Positions 25,296-34,276 of a stretch of DNA of 53,266 nt are shown in pieces. The position numbers were made by a program, and so were the translations under genes. Source of the stretch: Chitinophagaceae bacterium (GTDB taxonomy: Bacteria > Bacteroidota > Bacteroidia > Chitinophagales > Chitinophagaceae); contig JACMKU010000191.1 of NCBI GenBank assembly GCA_014379965.1, forward strand, positions 1 to 53,266, written 5' to 3'. Position 1 is the stretch's first letter, and every line of letters begins with the position of its first letter. The notes beneath the pieces are model-generated. The model was not told the origin of the DNA and did not search any database. It worked only from the letters and a program-made list of their open reading frames with translations.

Positions 25296-27683
25296 ATGAA
25301 GAGAGCAATCAGGAAAGTTGCCGTTTTAGGCTCCGGGGTTATGGGATCAAGGATCGCGAGTCACTTTGCTGGCATTGGTGTCCAGGTTCTACTCCTTGAT
25401 ATAGTTCCTAAAGATCTTCCCGCCGATGCGAAGCCAGTTCAGAAGAATAAGCTGGTAAACGACGCGCTGACGGCGGCTATCAAGAGCAATCCTTCGCCTC
25501 TCTATCATAAAGATGCATTGAAGAAAATCTCCACAGGCAACTTCGACGATAATCTTAAAGACATAGCGGCTTGCGATTGGATCATCGAGGTTGTCGTTGA
25601 GCGTCTCGACATCAAGAAAGCATTGTATGAAAAGGTGGAACAATTCAGGAAGCCAGGAACGTTGATTACTTCCAATACATCAGGCATTCCAATCCACATG
25701 TTAAGTGAAGGGAGAAGTGATGATTTTAAGAAGAATTTCTGCGGAACGCACTTCTTCAATCCACCGCGGTATCTCCGCCTCCTCGAAATTATTCCTACAC
25801 CAAGTACAGATGCCGAAGTGGTTGACTTTCTAATGCACTATGGAGACTTGTACCTTGGAAAGACTACTGTGCTATGTAAAGACACGCCGGCATTTATCGC
25901 AAACAGGATAGGCGTGTACGGAATCATGGCCATTTTCGGTCTCGTGGATAAGATGGGGTTGACTATCGACGAAGTGGATGCACTCACCGGCCCCATCATC
26001 GGTCGTCCTAAGTCTGCTACGTTCCGTACTGCCGACGTAGTTGGTATTGATACACTGGTAAAGGTGGCGAAGGGTGTTTATGACAACTGCCAAACGGATG
26101 AGGCCAGAGACAGCTTTGTGATCCCCTCATGGTTGAATAAGATGGTTGAGAATAATTGGCTCGGCGACAAGACCGGCCAGGGTTTTTTCAAGAAAACAAA
26201 AGGATCGGGTGGCGAGAAGGAAATACTTACTCTTGACCTGAAGAAGATGGAATATGGGCCCAGGGTAAAACCGAAGTTCTCGAGCGTAGAAGCGGCGAAA
26301 CCGATTGATGACCTCAACCAGCGTCTGAAGATGCTTGTTTCGGGACAGGATAAAGCAGGAGAATTCTATAGGCATTTCCACTACGGGTTATTTTCATACA
26401 TATCCCACCGCATTCCTGAAATAAGTGATGAGATCTATCGTGTCGATGACGCCATGATGGCTGGCTTTGGCTGGGAGATCGGGGCTTTTGAGAGTTGGGA
26501 TGTTCTTGGAGTAGAGAAGACAGTAAAAGCAATGAAGGAGGCTGGACACAAAGTAGCAGGTTGGGTAGAAGAGATGATTGCGGCAGGCAACCGTTCTTTC
26601 TACAAAGTTGAAAACGGTACAAAGTTGAGTTATTCTCCAGGCAAGAAGACTTACAGTTCACCGACTGGTGAGAAAGAGCAAGGCGCATTCATAGTGATGA
26701 GTAACTTCCAGGACAAACTGATCTGGAAGAATGGGAGCTGTCGTCTCTTCGATCTTGGAGAAGATGTGCTAGGGCTTCAATGGTTCACCAAGATGGGCAG
26801 CATAGGAGGCGATGTTTTGAGCGGGATACAGGCTTCGATAGATAAAGCAGAGAAGAATTATAAGGGCCTGGTGATTGCCAATGAAGGATCGAATTTTAGC
26901 GCAGGCGCTAACGTTGGAATGATCTTCATGCTCGCGATCGACCAGGAATATGATGAACTGGACATGGCAATCCGCCTGTTTCAAAACACAATGATGCGTG
27001 CGAGATATTCATCTGTTCCCGTGGTAACCGCACCCCATGGTTTAGCATTGGGTGGCGCCTGCGAACTCAGCCTGCACTCAGATAAAGTTTGTCCTGCCGC
27101 TGAAACATATACGGGACTCGTCGAGTTGGGTGTCGGACTAATCCCTGGCGGAGGTGGCACCAAGGAGTTTGTGCTTAGAGCATCGGATGAAATGCATGAG
27201 GATGAACCAGAGACGATCACCTTGAAGAATCGATTCCTCACGATCGCAACTGCAAAAGTTGCAACATCGGCACATGAGGGATTCGATATCGGTGTGTATC
27301 GTAAAGGTCTTGACGAAGTAGTATTGAACCAGGGAAGAAGAATAGCTGAGGCAAAGAGATCCGTAATTGAATTTGCCGATAGCGGATATACGGCACCGGT
27401 ACTGCGTAAAGACGTCAAGGTATTGGGACGATCTGCCCTCGGTGCTCTCTACGCAGGTATCAACGGCATGTGGCGCGCAAATTATGCTACCGATCATGAT
27501 GTAGTTGTGGCGAAGAAACTTGCGTATGTAATGTGCGGCGGAGATCTTACCGAGCAGAGTTTGGTATCAGAGCAATATTTACTTGACCTAGAAAGGGAAG
27601 CTTTCCTGTCACTTTGTGGGGAGAAGAAGACCTTGGAGAGAATTCAAAGCGTTCTCAAGGGAGGCAAACCCGTAAGGAATTAA
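25296..27683 (+). CDS. fadN: FadN-type 3-hydroxyacyl-CoA dehydrogenase / enoyl-CoA hydratase
   Basis: A bifunctional beta-oxidation enzyme. 795 residues, as in Bacillus FadN (about 790). The dehydrogenase comes first: Rossmann motif VLGSGVMGS (9-17), STGNFDDNL, and catalytic His152 in GTHFFNPPRYLRLLEIIP. The crotonase part comes last (about 500-690: NEGSNFSAGANVGMIF, GLALGGACELSLHSDKVCPA, ELGVGLIPGGGGTKEF). This order is opposite to FadB/FadJ. The thiolase that normally follows fadN is absent; the next gene is a protease. A partner elsewhere in the genome is likely. Confidence 0.95.
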   Translation: MKRAIRKVAVLGSGVMGSRIASHFAGIGVQVLLLDIVPKDLPADAKPVQKNKLVNDALTAAIKSNPSPLYHKDALKKISTGNFDDNLKDIAACDWIIEVVVERLDIKKALYEKVEQFRKPGTLITSNTSGIPIHMLSEGRSDDFKKNFCGTHFFNPPRYLRLLEIIPTPSTDAEVVDFLMHYGDLYLGKTTVLCKDTPAFIANRIGVYGIMAIFGLVDKMGLTIDEVDALTGPIIGRPKSATFRTADVVGIDTLVKVAKGVYDNCQTDEARDSFVIPSWLNKMVENNWLGDKTGQGFFKKTKGSGGEKEILTLDLKKMEYGPRVKPKFSSVEAAKPIDDLNQRLKMLVSGQDKAGEFYRHFHYGLFSYISHRIPEISDEIYRVDDAMMAGFGWEIGAFESWDVLGVEKTVKAMKEAGHKVAGWVEEMIAAGNRSFYKVENGTKLSYSPGKKTYSSPTGEKEQGAFIVMSNFQDKLIWKNGSCRLFDLGEDVLGLQWFTKMGSIGGDVLSGIQASIDKAEKNYKGLVIANEGSNFSAGANVGMIFMLAIDQEYDELDMAIRLFQNTMMRARYSSVPVVTAPHGLALGGACELSLHSDKVCPAAETYTGLVELGVGLIPGGGGTKEFVLRASDEMHEDEPETITLKNRFLTIATAKVATSAHEGFDIGVYRKGLDEVVLNQGRRIAEAKRSVIEFADSGYTAPVLRKDVKVLGRSALGALYAGINGMWRANYATDHDVVVAKKLAYVMCGGDLTEQSLVSEQYLLDLEREAFLSLCGEKKTLERIQSVLKGGKPVRN

Positions 27684-27896
27684 TTTCCCACGATGATAAT
27701 TTTCGCTGTGAACATCTGATCATCGATCATTGTCTTTAATCGTATACACCAGCTGGCAATTCGTGCATTCCAGTCATCACAAGTGCGTAATTGCCTGAAT
27801 TTCCTAAGATTGACCAGGGGTTACCCTTTGCCAATTCTCCGGAAAAACCTTTAATGTAAATAGGTCTGGCTTTCGTACTTATCTTACAATAAAATC
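27684..27896. other. Intergenic region without a recognised feature
   Basis: 213 bp between fadN and the metzincin gene. No ORF, terminator or tandem-word repeat is seen, unlike most other gaps here. A TACCCTTTG-like sequence near 27822 is a weak promoter candidate. Confidence 0.6.
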
Positions 27897-28556
27897 ATGG
27901 GAGAGGCAGAATTAAATAATACGCTGATCGTAATTCATTCACACATTGTCAATTATGGCAATGCCGCTACACCTTCTCTGGCAGAACAGGTCAGGGAAGA
28001 AATTGAGACAATGTGGAATGAACCCCGAGGACAGGTCACCTTGCGAGGTCAGAGTTATCGTCTCGAGTTTAGGATTACTGCGAGCTTTCAGCCAGAAATA
28101 GAACCTTTGGAAATCTACCAGAATACTGATCCACGTATTAACTATTTCCGCATCGAGGAGTTCGCACATGGCAATATCTCGTTCGTCGACGGAATTGGAT
28201 GTAACACTGGATACTTCAAATTAGAGAATTTATACGTGGGCTCTACTACCGCGGCCCATGAGTATGGCCATACTATTGGTCTGATGCACCCGGAGGATAT
28301 CGATATCAGAAATCAGGGCATACCGGGGATCATGTATCCCAGGGGAACCCTGGTAGATTCCCAATACCAATATAATCCGCAAGGAATCGCCGGCGATAGT
28401 ACAAACGGTGGAACAATGCATCCTAAGTACAGGAAGGTGTTGCAAGCAGACATCGATAAGCTGGACATTCCGCGAGACCTGGTAGATAACGGAAAAGCGA
28501 TCATTGGAGAGTTCACCAGCGTGTGGCACCCTGATCACGCGACTATCAACTTATAG
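27897..28556 (+). CDS. Metzincin-type zinc metalloprotease lacking a signal peptide
   Basis: 219 residues. The zinc site is the complete metzincin motif HEYGHTIGLMH (His121, Glu122, His125, Gly128, His131), with a Met-turn in GIMYPRG (Met146). The N-terminus (MGEAELNNTLIVIHSHIVNY) has no signal peptide or lipobox, so the protein looks cytoplasmic or non-classically exported, which is unusual for metzincins. The extent of the flanking fold suggests a minimal catalytic domain (M10/M12-like). No inhibitor or secretion gene is adjacent. The substrate cannot be inferred. Confidence 0.88.
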   Translation: MGEAELNNTLIVIHSHIVNYGNAATPSLAEQVREEIETMWNEPRGQVTLRGQSYRLEFRITASFQPEIEPLEIYQNTDPRINYFRIEEFAHGNISFVDGIGCNTGYFKLENLYVGSTTAAHEYGHTIGLMHPEDIDIRNQGIPGIMYPRGTLVDSQYQYNPQGIAGDSTNGGTMHPKYRKVLQADIDKLDIPRDLVDNGKAIIGEFTSVWHPDHATINL

Positions 28557-28713
28557 CATAGAAACGCAACCGGGTATCAGCCGATAATACCGCCTTCGCT
28601 GTATATCGACCCATTGTAAAAAGAAGAAAGGCTAAATTTTTTTCTTACCTCATCTTCCGTACATTCATAGACTGCATTTTAGTAACTAATTGCTCTCACT
28701 AAAACTTTTTTGT

Positions 28714-30087
28714 ATGCGAAAGAATTGGCTGATGTTATCGTGCCTGGTAATAGGCATTACGGCGACTGCTCAGCATCGGTTGCCCGATAATTATTTCTGG
28801 AAAAAATTGGATAACGGCCTGGAGGTGGTAGTTATCGAAAATCACAAAGTCCCTCTCGCTACGATAGAGATCGCAGTGAAGAACGGTGCATATACCGAAG
28901 GCCCTGAATATAGTGGCCTCTCACATCTGTTCGAGCATATGTTTTTCAAGGCCAACAAGGACTATCCAGACCAGGAGAAGTTCATCCGGCGAACTAAGGA
29001 ACTCGGAATGATCTGGAACGGAACTACGGGTGATGAAAGGGTGAATTATTACTTCACGTTTGACAAGGATAGTCTGGACGCGGGGATGAAGTTCATGAAT
29101 GCGGCGATACGTTTTCCTATTTATCGAACAGAGGACATGCAGAAAGAAAGGCCGGTTGTGGATGGAGAATTCCAAAGAGCCGAGAGTGACGCGGGTTTTC
29201 AACTATGGATGGAGGTGAATAAGAAAGTCTGGGGCGACCAGTTTACACGGAAGAATGCAATAGGCGATCACGATGTGATCAATTCGGCGACGCCAGAAAA
29301 GATGATGATAATTAAAGACAAGTATTATTTTCCAAATAATAGCCTGCTCGTTATTTGCGGCGATGTTAATCCGAAAGAGGCATTTGAAAAGGCAGAAGAC
29401 ATTTTTGGTGACTGGCAAAGCAGCGGCTTTGATCCACATGTAAAATATCCGATTCCAGAATTCAAGCCCATCGCACAGACGGAATACGTTATTAAGGAAT
29501 CATCGATAGCGGAGACCCCGCAGGTAATGTATACCTGGCATGGACCGGATACCCGGAATGATTCAATTGGCACTCTCGCAGCGGATGTGTTTTCTACAAT
29601 TCTTGGTCTAAATTCTTCGAAGTGGCAACAGGCGCTCGTCGACAAAGGCCTCGCCAGCTACATCAATCTCGGTTACCAGACCTTGAAGTATACCGGGCCG
29701 GTATCAGTATTTGCTATTCCAAACCCTGCCAAGATGAAAGAGTTTAGCGCGGAGGTAGTCAACCAGGTCAATCATTTTGCGGATGACGATTACTTCACAG
29801 ATGAGCAGTTGCAGACTGCAAAAGATATCCTACGTCGCAATCACATCCGGAATACGGAGAAACCATCTTCGCAGGCGAGCACCCTTACGTATTGGTGGTG
29901 TAGCGCTTCGCTGGATTATTTCAACGATTACATCCCCGGGATGATGAACGTTACACGGGATGACATTCGGCAATACCTGAAGAGATACATCATCAACAAG
30001 CCATATGTTGCGGGCATGATCATCAATGAAGTGATGAATAAGCAATTGAAGCCCGCGGAGTATTTCACAAAATTAAAATCATTCTAA
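28714..30087 (+). CDS. M16 zinc metalloprotease, catalytic subunit
   Basis: 457 residues, exported (signal peptide to about residue 20, GITATAQ). The inverted zinc motif HLFEH (His71, His75) in SGLSHLFEHMFF and the distal ligand Glu152 in VVDGEFQRAES mark an active M16B subunit. An in-frame TTG at 28690 is rejected because the ATG at 28714 gives a clean signal peptide. The next gene starts one base after the stop and encodes a non-catalytic M16 protein, so the two probably form a heterodimeric periplasmic protease that degrades peptides. Confidence 0.94.
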   Translation: MRKNWLMLSCLVIGITATAQHRLPDNYFWKKLDNGLEVVVIENHKVPLATIEIAVKNGAYTEGPEYSGLSHLFEHMFFKANKDYPDQEKFIRRTKELGMIWNGTTGDERVNYYFTFDKDSLDAGMKFMNAAIRFPIYRTEDMQKERPVVDGEFQRAESDAGFQLWMEVNKKVWGDQFTRKNAIGDHDVINSATPEKMMIIKDKYYFPNNSLLVICGDVNPKEAFEKAEDIFGDWQSSGFDPHVKYPIPEFKPIAQTEYVIKESSIAETPQVMYTWHGPDTRNDSIGTLAADVFSTILGLNSSKWQQALVDKGLASYINLGYQTLKYTGPVSVFAIPNPAKMKEFSAEVVNQVNHFADDDYFTDEQLQTAKDILRRNHIRNTEKPSSQASTLTYWWCSASLDYFNDYIPGMMNVTRDDIRQYLKRYIINKPYVAGMIINEVMNKQLKPAEYFTKLKSF

Positions 30088-30088
30088 C

Positions 30089-31429
30089 ATGAAGAATATC
30101 TTTCAAATCTTCGTATGCCTTGCGGCGCTGGTTGCACCCTTTTGCCTCTTGGCACAACAGGCCGAGCCATACGAGATGACCGTAAACGGAGTAAAGGTGA
30201 TAGTGCAGCCCAGCGGCAATGACATTGTTGTTGTGCAAACCGTGATAAAAGGTGGCGTTCAGAACTACCCTGCTACAAAGGCAGGTATAGAAAGTCTCGC
30301 AGTGACGGCACTCACGGAATGCGGCACTCTTAAGGATGACAAGAACAGCTTTAAGGATAAACTCGACAAGGTAAGCGCCCAGGTAAATGGATATAGCGAC
30401 ATGGACTATGCAAGTTTCAGTCTCAATTGTATAAAGAGCGACTTTGAAACCGTTTGGCCCCTCTATACCGATGCGTTGCTAACGCCTAGATTCGACGCGA
30501 AGGAATTCAATCGCATCAAACAGGATGCAATTAACTTTATTAAGGCAAATGAATCGAGTCCCGACAATGCGATTGACAAGATGGCAAAAGAAACTGTCTT
30601 CGCGGGCCGCAACTATTCAAAGTCCCCACAGGGCACTGTCGCCACCGTTAGTACACTTACAGCTGCCGACACGAAGAAATATTGGCAATCGACCCTCACA
30701 CGCTCGAGACTTGTCATTGTAATAGTTGGCGATATCGACAAGAACGAGATCGAGGATAAGGTAAAGGAATTACTCGATCGCATACCCGCGGGTGCGCCAT
30801 TTCAATTGAAGAAGGAGAGTTACATTCCTGTAGCGAACACCTTCAAGCCTATGCAACGGGAAAATGCTACTAACTATGTTCGTGGCATCACGGGCGGTCC
30901 TCAACCGGGAACTAAAGATTTCAATGCGTTTGTACTGGCTATGCGCATTTTCGCTAATCGTCACTTTATAGAGATAAGGAGCAAGAATGGTCTTTCGTAT
31001 GCACCTCAATCGTGGTTTTCAGGTGGCGCAACGCCATATGCCAATATCTCTGTTACTACTACTGATCCTGATAAATATATCGCCGTCGCCCGCAACCTGA
31101 TCGACCAAATAAAGACGGAAGGCTTCAGCGAAGCGGAATTGAAGAATGAGAAGACAGGTTACCTTACGGGAGTGTACTATCGCCAGGAAACGAATGAAGC
31201 ACAGGCGGCGGCCTATGCATCCAATGAGATCCTGCATGGCGACTGGAAACGCGCAATTAAGATACAGAAAGACATCAAGCAAGTGTCGCTCGACGAGTTG
31301 AATGCGGCCTTTAAGAAGTACATCAACAATATTTCATGGGTTTACCAGGGAGATCCTAAGAAGGTGACTGCTGTATTGTTTACGCAGAAGCAAACACCAA
31401 AAGTGCCCGAACCCAAAAAGGGTTTTTAA
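30089..31429 (+). CDS. M16 protease-like protein, non-catalytic subunit
   Basis: 446 residues with a signal peptide (ending near CLLAQ). The M16 fold is recognisable (NGVKVIVQPSGN, IKGGVQNYPATKAGIESL), but the HxxEH motif is replaced by ESLAVTALTE, so zinc cannot be bound. It keeps the substrate-binding Arg/Tyr pair in EIRSKNGLSYA (Arg297, Tyr304), typical of the non-catalytic partner. Encoded one base downstream of the catalytic subunit. A small hairpin AACCC-AAAAA-GGGTT plus Ts overlaps its last codons and stop. Confidence 0.94.
   Translation: MKNIFQIFVCLAALVAPFCLLAQQAEPYEMTVNGVKVIVQPSGNDIVVVQTVIKGGVQNYPATKAGIESLAVTALTECGTLKDDKNSFKDKLDKVSAQVNGYSDMDYASFSLNCIKSDFETVWPLYTDALLTPRFDAKEFNRIKQDAINFIKANESSPDNAIDKMAKETVFAGRNYSKSPQGTVATVSTLTAADTKKYWQSTLTRSRLVIVIVGDIDKNEIEDKVKELLDRIPAGAPFQLKKESYIPVANTFKPMQRENATNYVRGITGGPQPGTKDFNAFVLAMRIFANRHFIEIRSKNGLSYAPQSWFSGGATPYANISVTTTDPDKYIAVARNLIDQIKTEGFSEAELKNEKTGYLTGVYYRQETNEAQAAAYASNEILHGDWKRAIKIQKDIKQVSLDELNAAFKKYINNISWVYQGDPKKVTAVLFTQKQTPKVPEPKKGF
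31410..31427 (+). terminator. Compact hairpin terminator over the M16 stop codon
   Basis: AACCC (31410-31414), AAAAA loop, GGGTT (31420-31424) and further Ts to 31427. The stem is short, so efficiency is uncertain. Confidence 0.4.
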
Positions 31430-31455
31430 TTCACGATTGGGAAGCAGCCGTCAGT

Positions 31456-31545
31456 AATTGGGAATCGGGAATCGGGCTTACGAATTCGTAGATACTTTTC
31501 GAACGCACGGCCTGATTCCCAATTCCTGATTCCCGATTCCCAATT
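31456..31545. repeat. Palindrome with GGGAATC-word arms and conserved loop
   Basis: Left arm TGGGAATCGGGAATCGGGC (31459-31477), loop with TTACGAATTCGT and ACTTTTCGAACG, right arm of GATTCCC/AATTCCT words to 31545. It lies between the converging M16 and TIGR01777 genes and ends five bases from the latter's stop. Confidence 0.88.
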
Positions 31546-31550
31546 TCTGA

Positions 31551-32489
31551 CTACTTGACGAGTGATTTAAGGGCAGCTTCTGACGAAGAGTATAGGAACT
31601 CAAAACCTTCCAGGTGAAGTTTTGCACTGCTAACGGTTGTACTCTTTAGTACTTCAATGCTCATCTCGCCGAGGGCCAACTTCAATACGATGGAAGGAAC
31701 ATGGAGGGGAATGAAGAATTTTCCTCGCTTGATCGCGGCAAGCTGCAGCGTGAATGTTTTATTTGAAACAGGGTGTGGCGCCACGGCATTATATACGCCA
31801 TTCATCGTTTCGTTTTCTATTGCGGCTATGTAAATGCGCACGAGATCGTCGATGTGAATCCAGCTAATGACTTGCCTGCCCTTACTTAATACCGCAGCGA
31901 TTCCTGCATTGAGCGGCTTCTCGAATTCATGAAGTGCGCCACCCTCATCGCTCAATACGATTCCAGTCCTCACCTTCACAAGCCGGATCCCTGATTTGGC
32001 AACTGGCTCAATTGCGTTTTCCCATTGCTTGCAGGCCCGGCCCAGGAAGTCTGTGAATGCTGGATCCTCTTCGGAAAATGGCCGTGGATTGGGTACAACC
32101 GGATCGGGCCCATACCAACCGATCGCAGAGGCGCTGACAATTGTGCGGACGTGATGAGGAACTGCCGCAAGGGTTCGAACTATCAATTCGCCGCTCTTGA
32201 CCCGGCTATCGACGATCTCCTGCTTGCGCTTTTTCGTCCAACGTTTGTCTGCAACTCCCGCGCCCGCAAGATGGATGATATGATCGGCAGAGGAGATCGC
32301 ATTAACGTCGATAGTCTGGTCATTTACATTCCAGAGAGCAAACGTGACTCGCGGCTCGGGTTTGGACTCACTTCGTTCTTTTACTGGATCTCTCGACAGG
32401 ATGATCACGCGGTGATCCTTTTCCAATAATGCTTTTGTGATCGCCTTCCCGATCATTCCGGATCCACCGGTAATAAGTATGGTAGCCAT
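31551..32489 (-). CDS. TIGR01777-family NAD-dependent epimerase/oxidoreductase
   Basis: 312 residues. Rossmann glycine motif ITGGSGMIGKAI at the N-terminus, HLAGAGVADKRW, the ASAIGWYG segment carrying the SDR-type Tyr, and the C-terminal DUF1731-like tail (HVPSIVLKLALGEMSIEVL). These match the YfcH/TIGR01777 family, whose substrate is not established. Cytoplasmic, monocistronic and convergent to the M16 pair. Confidence 0.92.
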   Translation of the reverse strand: MATILITGGSGMIGKAITKALLEKDHRVIILSRDPVKERSESKPEPRVTFALWNVNDQTIDVNAISSADHIIHLAGAGVADKRWTKKRKQEIVDSRVKSGELIVRTLAAVPHHVRTIVSASAIGWYGPDPVVPNPRPFSEEDPAFTDFLGRACKQWENAIEPVAKSGIRLVKVRTGIVLSDEGGALHEFEKPLNAGIAAVLSKGRQVISWIHIDDLVRIYIAAIENETMNGVYNAVAPHPVSNKTFTLQLAAIKRGKFFIPLHVPSIVLKLALGEMSIEVLKSTTVSSAKLHLEGFEFLYSSSEAALKSLVK

Positions 32490-32605
32490 GTGGCCCTAAA
32501 GGTACATTGAAGTATCCCCCATTTGGTAATATTGGGTTAATCAAACCTTCATACTGCGGTAACATTGGTGATCCTAAGTTGCACCCTTAAAACCAAACGA
32601 CAGTT

Positions 32606-34099
32606 ATGAAAAGAAAAATTACGTATGCGATAATTTCCCTCACGCTACTCTCCGCTTGCAGTCATGACGAGGTAGACTTGCATGAGCAGGCGGCTTCCTT
32701 TACAGAAATCAGCACAACGGATTTAGGCGAATCCGGAGCTGCGGAGATCTCGGCATATGATCCTCAAACTAAGAAACTCTTTGTGGTAACCAATGCAGGC
32801 ATTGCTACACGAATAGACGTCCTTGATTTTGACAACCCGGCAATACCTGTTGTGACGGGGTTCATCGACATTGCTCCTTATGGTGGAGGCGTCAATAGCG
32901 TCTCCGTTTTTGAAGGAAAACTCGCAGCAGCTGTAGAAGGATTTGTAAAAACCGATCCCGGCAAAATAGTCATATTTAAAACAACTGATCATAGCGTAAT
33001 ACGCCAGGTAGCCGTTGGCGCCTTACCTGACATGGTCACTTTCAGTTACGACGGTAAGTTTATTCTTTCGGCGAATGAAGGCGAGCCAAGTACTGATTAC
33101 CTTAACGATCCCTTAGGAACGGTGTCCATAGTTTCAGTCAAAGACAATTATTCCGTAACCACACTCGATTTTTCCGCATTTTCTTCACAGGCAGCACAAC
33201 TGAAGGCAAAAGGTCTGCGTCTATTTGGACCAAATGCAAGTTTCGGTCAGGATATGGAACCAGAGTACCTGACTGTGTCCCCGGATTCGCGAACTGCATG
33301 GGTAACTCTTCAAGAGAATAATGCAATCGCCAAAATTGATATACGCTCGCGAACGATCACCAACATATTTCCATTGGGTTTTAAGGACTACAATATTCCC
33401 GGCAATTCCATTGATCCGAGCGATAGGGATAATGCTATCGCGTTAAACAATTGGCCAGTTAAGGGCATGTTTCAGCCCGATGCGATAGCTGTTATGGACC
33501 ATTGGGGCAAACCGTTCGTATTCACAGCCAATGAAGGCGATGTTAGAGAGTACGTTGCCTTTACCGAAAACAAAAGAATAAAAGATCTTGTTCTCGATCC
33601 GGTAGCCTTTCCCAATGCAGCAACATTAAAAGCCGACGCGAATCTGGGCAGGCTTAATGTTACAATTACCTTAGGTGATGATGGAAATGATGGCGACTTC
33701 GACAAATTATTTTCATTCGGAGCGCGCTCCTTTAGTGTCTGGAATGGCAATAACGGTCAACTCCTGTTTGATAGCGGCAACGAATTAGAGAAGAAGGCCA
33801 TCGATGCCAGCAAATATGATGACGGACGAAGCGACGATAAGGGTGTCGAGCCGGAAGGAATAACACTGGGATATGTTGGAAAAAGGACCATAGCTTTCGT
33901 AGGCATGGAGCGGGCAGACCTGGTTGCCTTATATGATGTAAGCGATCCATCGAGGCCCACCTTCATTAAGGCATTGAACACAGGTGATGGCCCGGAGGGC
34001 CTTTTATTCATCCCGGCGAAGCTTAGTCCTACTGGAAAAAGCCTCCTCGTAGTAAGCAGTGAAAACGATGGTACAATAAAAGTATACCAGACAAATTAG
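32606..34099 (+). CDS. Choice-of-anchor I family lipoprotein
   Basis: 497 residues with a lipobox LSAC (Cys18). The body is a seven-bladed-propeller-like protein with the family blocks YDPQTKKLFVVTNAG, FSYDGKFILSANEGEPSTDY, LTVSPDSRTAWVTLQENNAI and FTANEGDVREY. Members are extracellular and often sit beside phosphatases or esterases; a catalytic role is not shown. Exported and probably outer-membrane attached. Ends in a good intrinsic terminator, so it is a single-gene unit. Confidence 0.92.
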   Translation: MKRKITYAIISLTLLSACSHDEVDLHEQAASFTEISTTDLGESGAAEISAYDPQTKKLFVVTNAGIATRIDVLDFDNPAIPVVTGFIDIAPYGGGVNSVSVFEGKLAAAVEGFVKTDPGKIVIFKTTDHSVIRQVAVGALPDMVTFSYDGKFILSANEGEPSTDYLNDPLGTVSIVSVKDNYSVTTLDFSAFSSQAAQLKAKGLRLFGPNASFGQDMEPEYLTVSPDSRTAWVTLQENNAIAKIDIRSRTITNIFPLGFKDYNIPGNSIDPSDRDNAIALNNWPVKGMFQPDAIAVMDHWGKPFVFTANEGDVREYVAFTENKRIKDLVLDPVAFPNAATLKADANLGRLNVTITLGDDGNDGDFDKLFSFGARSFSVWNGNNGQLLFDSGNELEKKAIDASKYDDGRSDDKGVEPEGITLGYVGKRTIAFVGMERADLVALYDVSDPSRPTFIKALNTGDGPEGLLFIPAKLSPTGKSLLVVSSENDGTIKVYQTN

Positions 34100-34121
34100 A
34101 CCGTACATTTCCATTCGTTCG

Positions 34122-34148
34122 GCCAGGCCATATTGGCCTGGCTTTTTT
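34122..34148 (+). terminator. Intrinsic terminator after the choice-of-anchor I gene
   Basis: GCCAGGCC (34122-34129), ATATT loop, GGCCTGGC (34135-34142), then six T. Confidence 0.88.
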
Positions 34149-34276
34149 ATGTGTAACCCACCTGTGGCCGTTGGCGTCAAAGAGAAGCAAGTCCCGCTCT
34201 CATTTTGCCGGTTTGTCAAAAATTTACTTATGAGCTGGCAAAAAGTTTATCTTCATCGGGCAATCAACTATAGACT

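Noticed and set aside
34201..34255. Promoter for the ABC exporter (TTTG at 34212 and TATCTTCA at 34248)
   Set aside because: The spacing of 32 bases is not compatible with a single sigma-factor contact.
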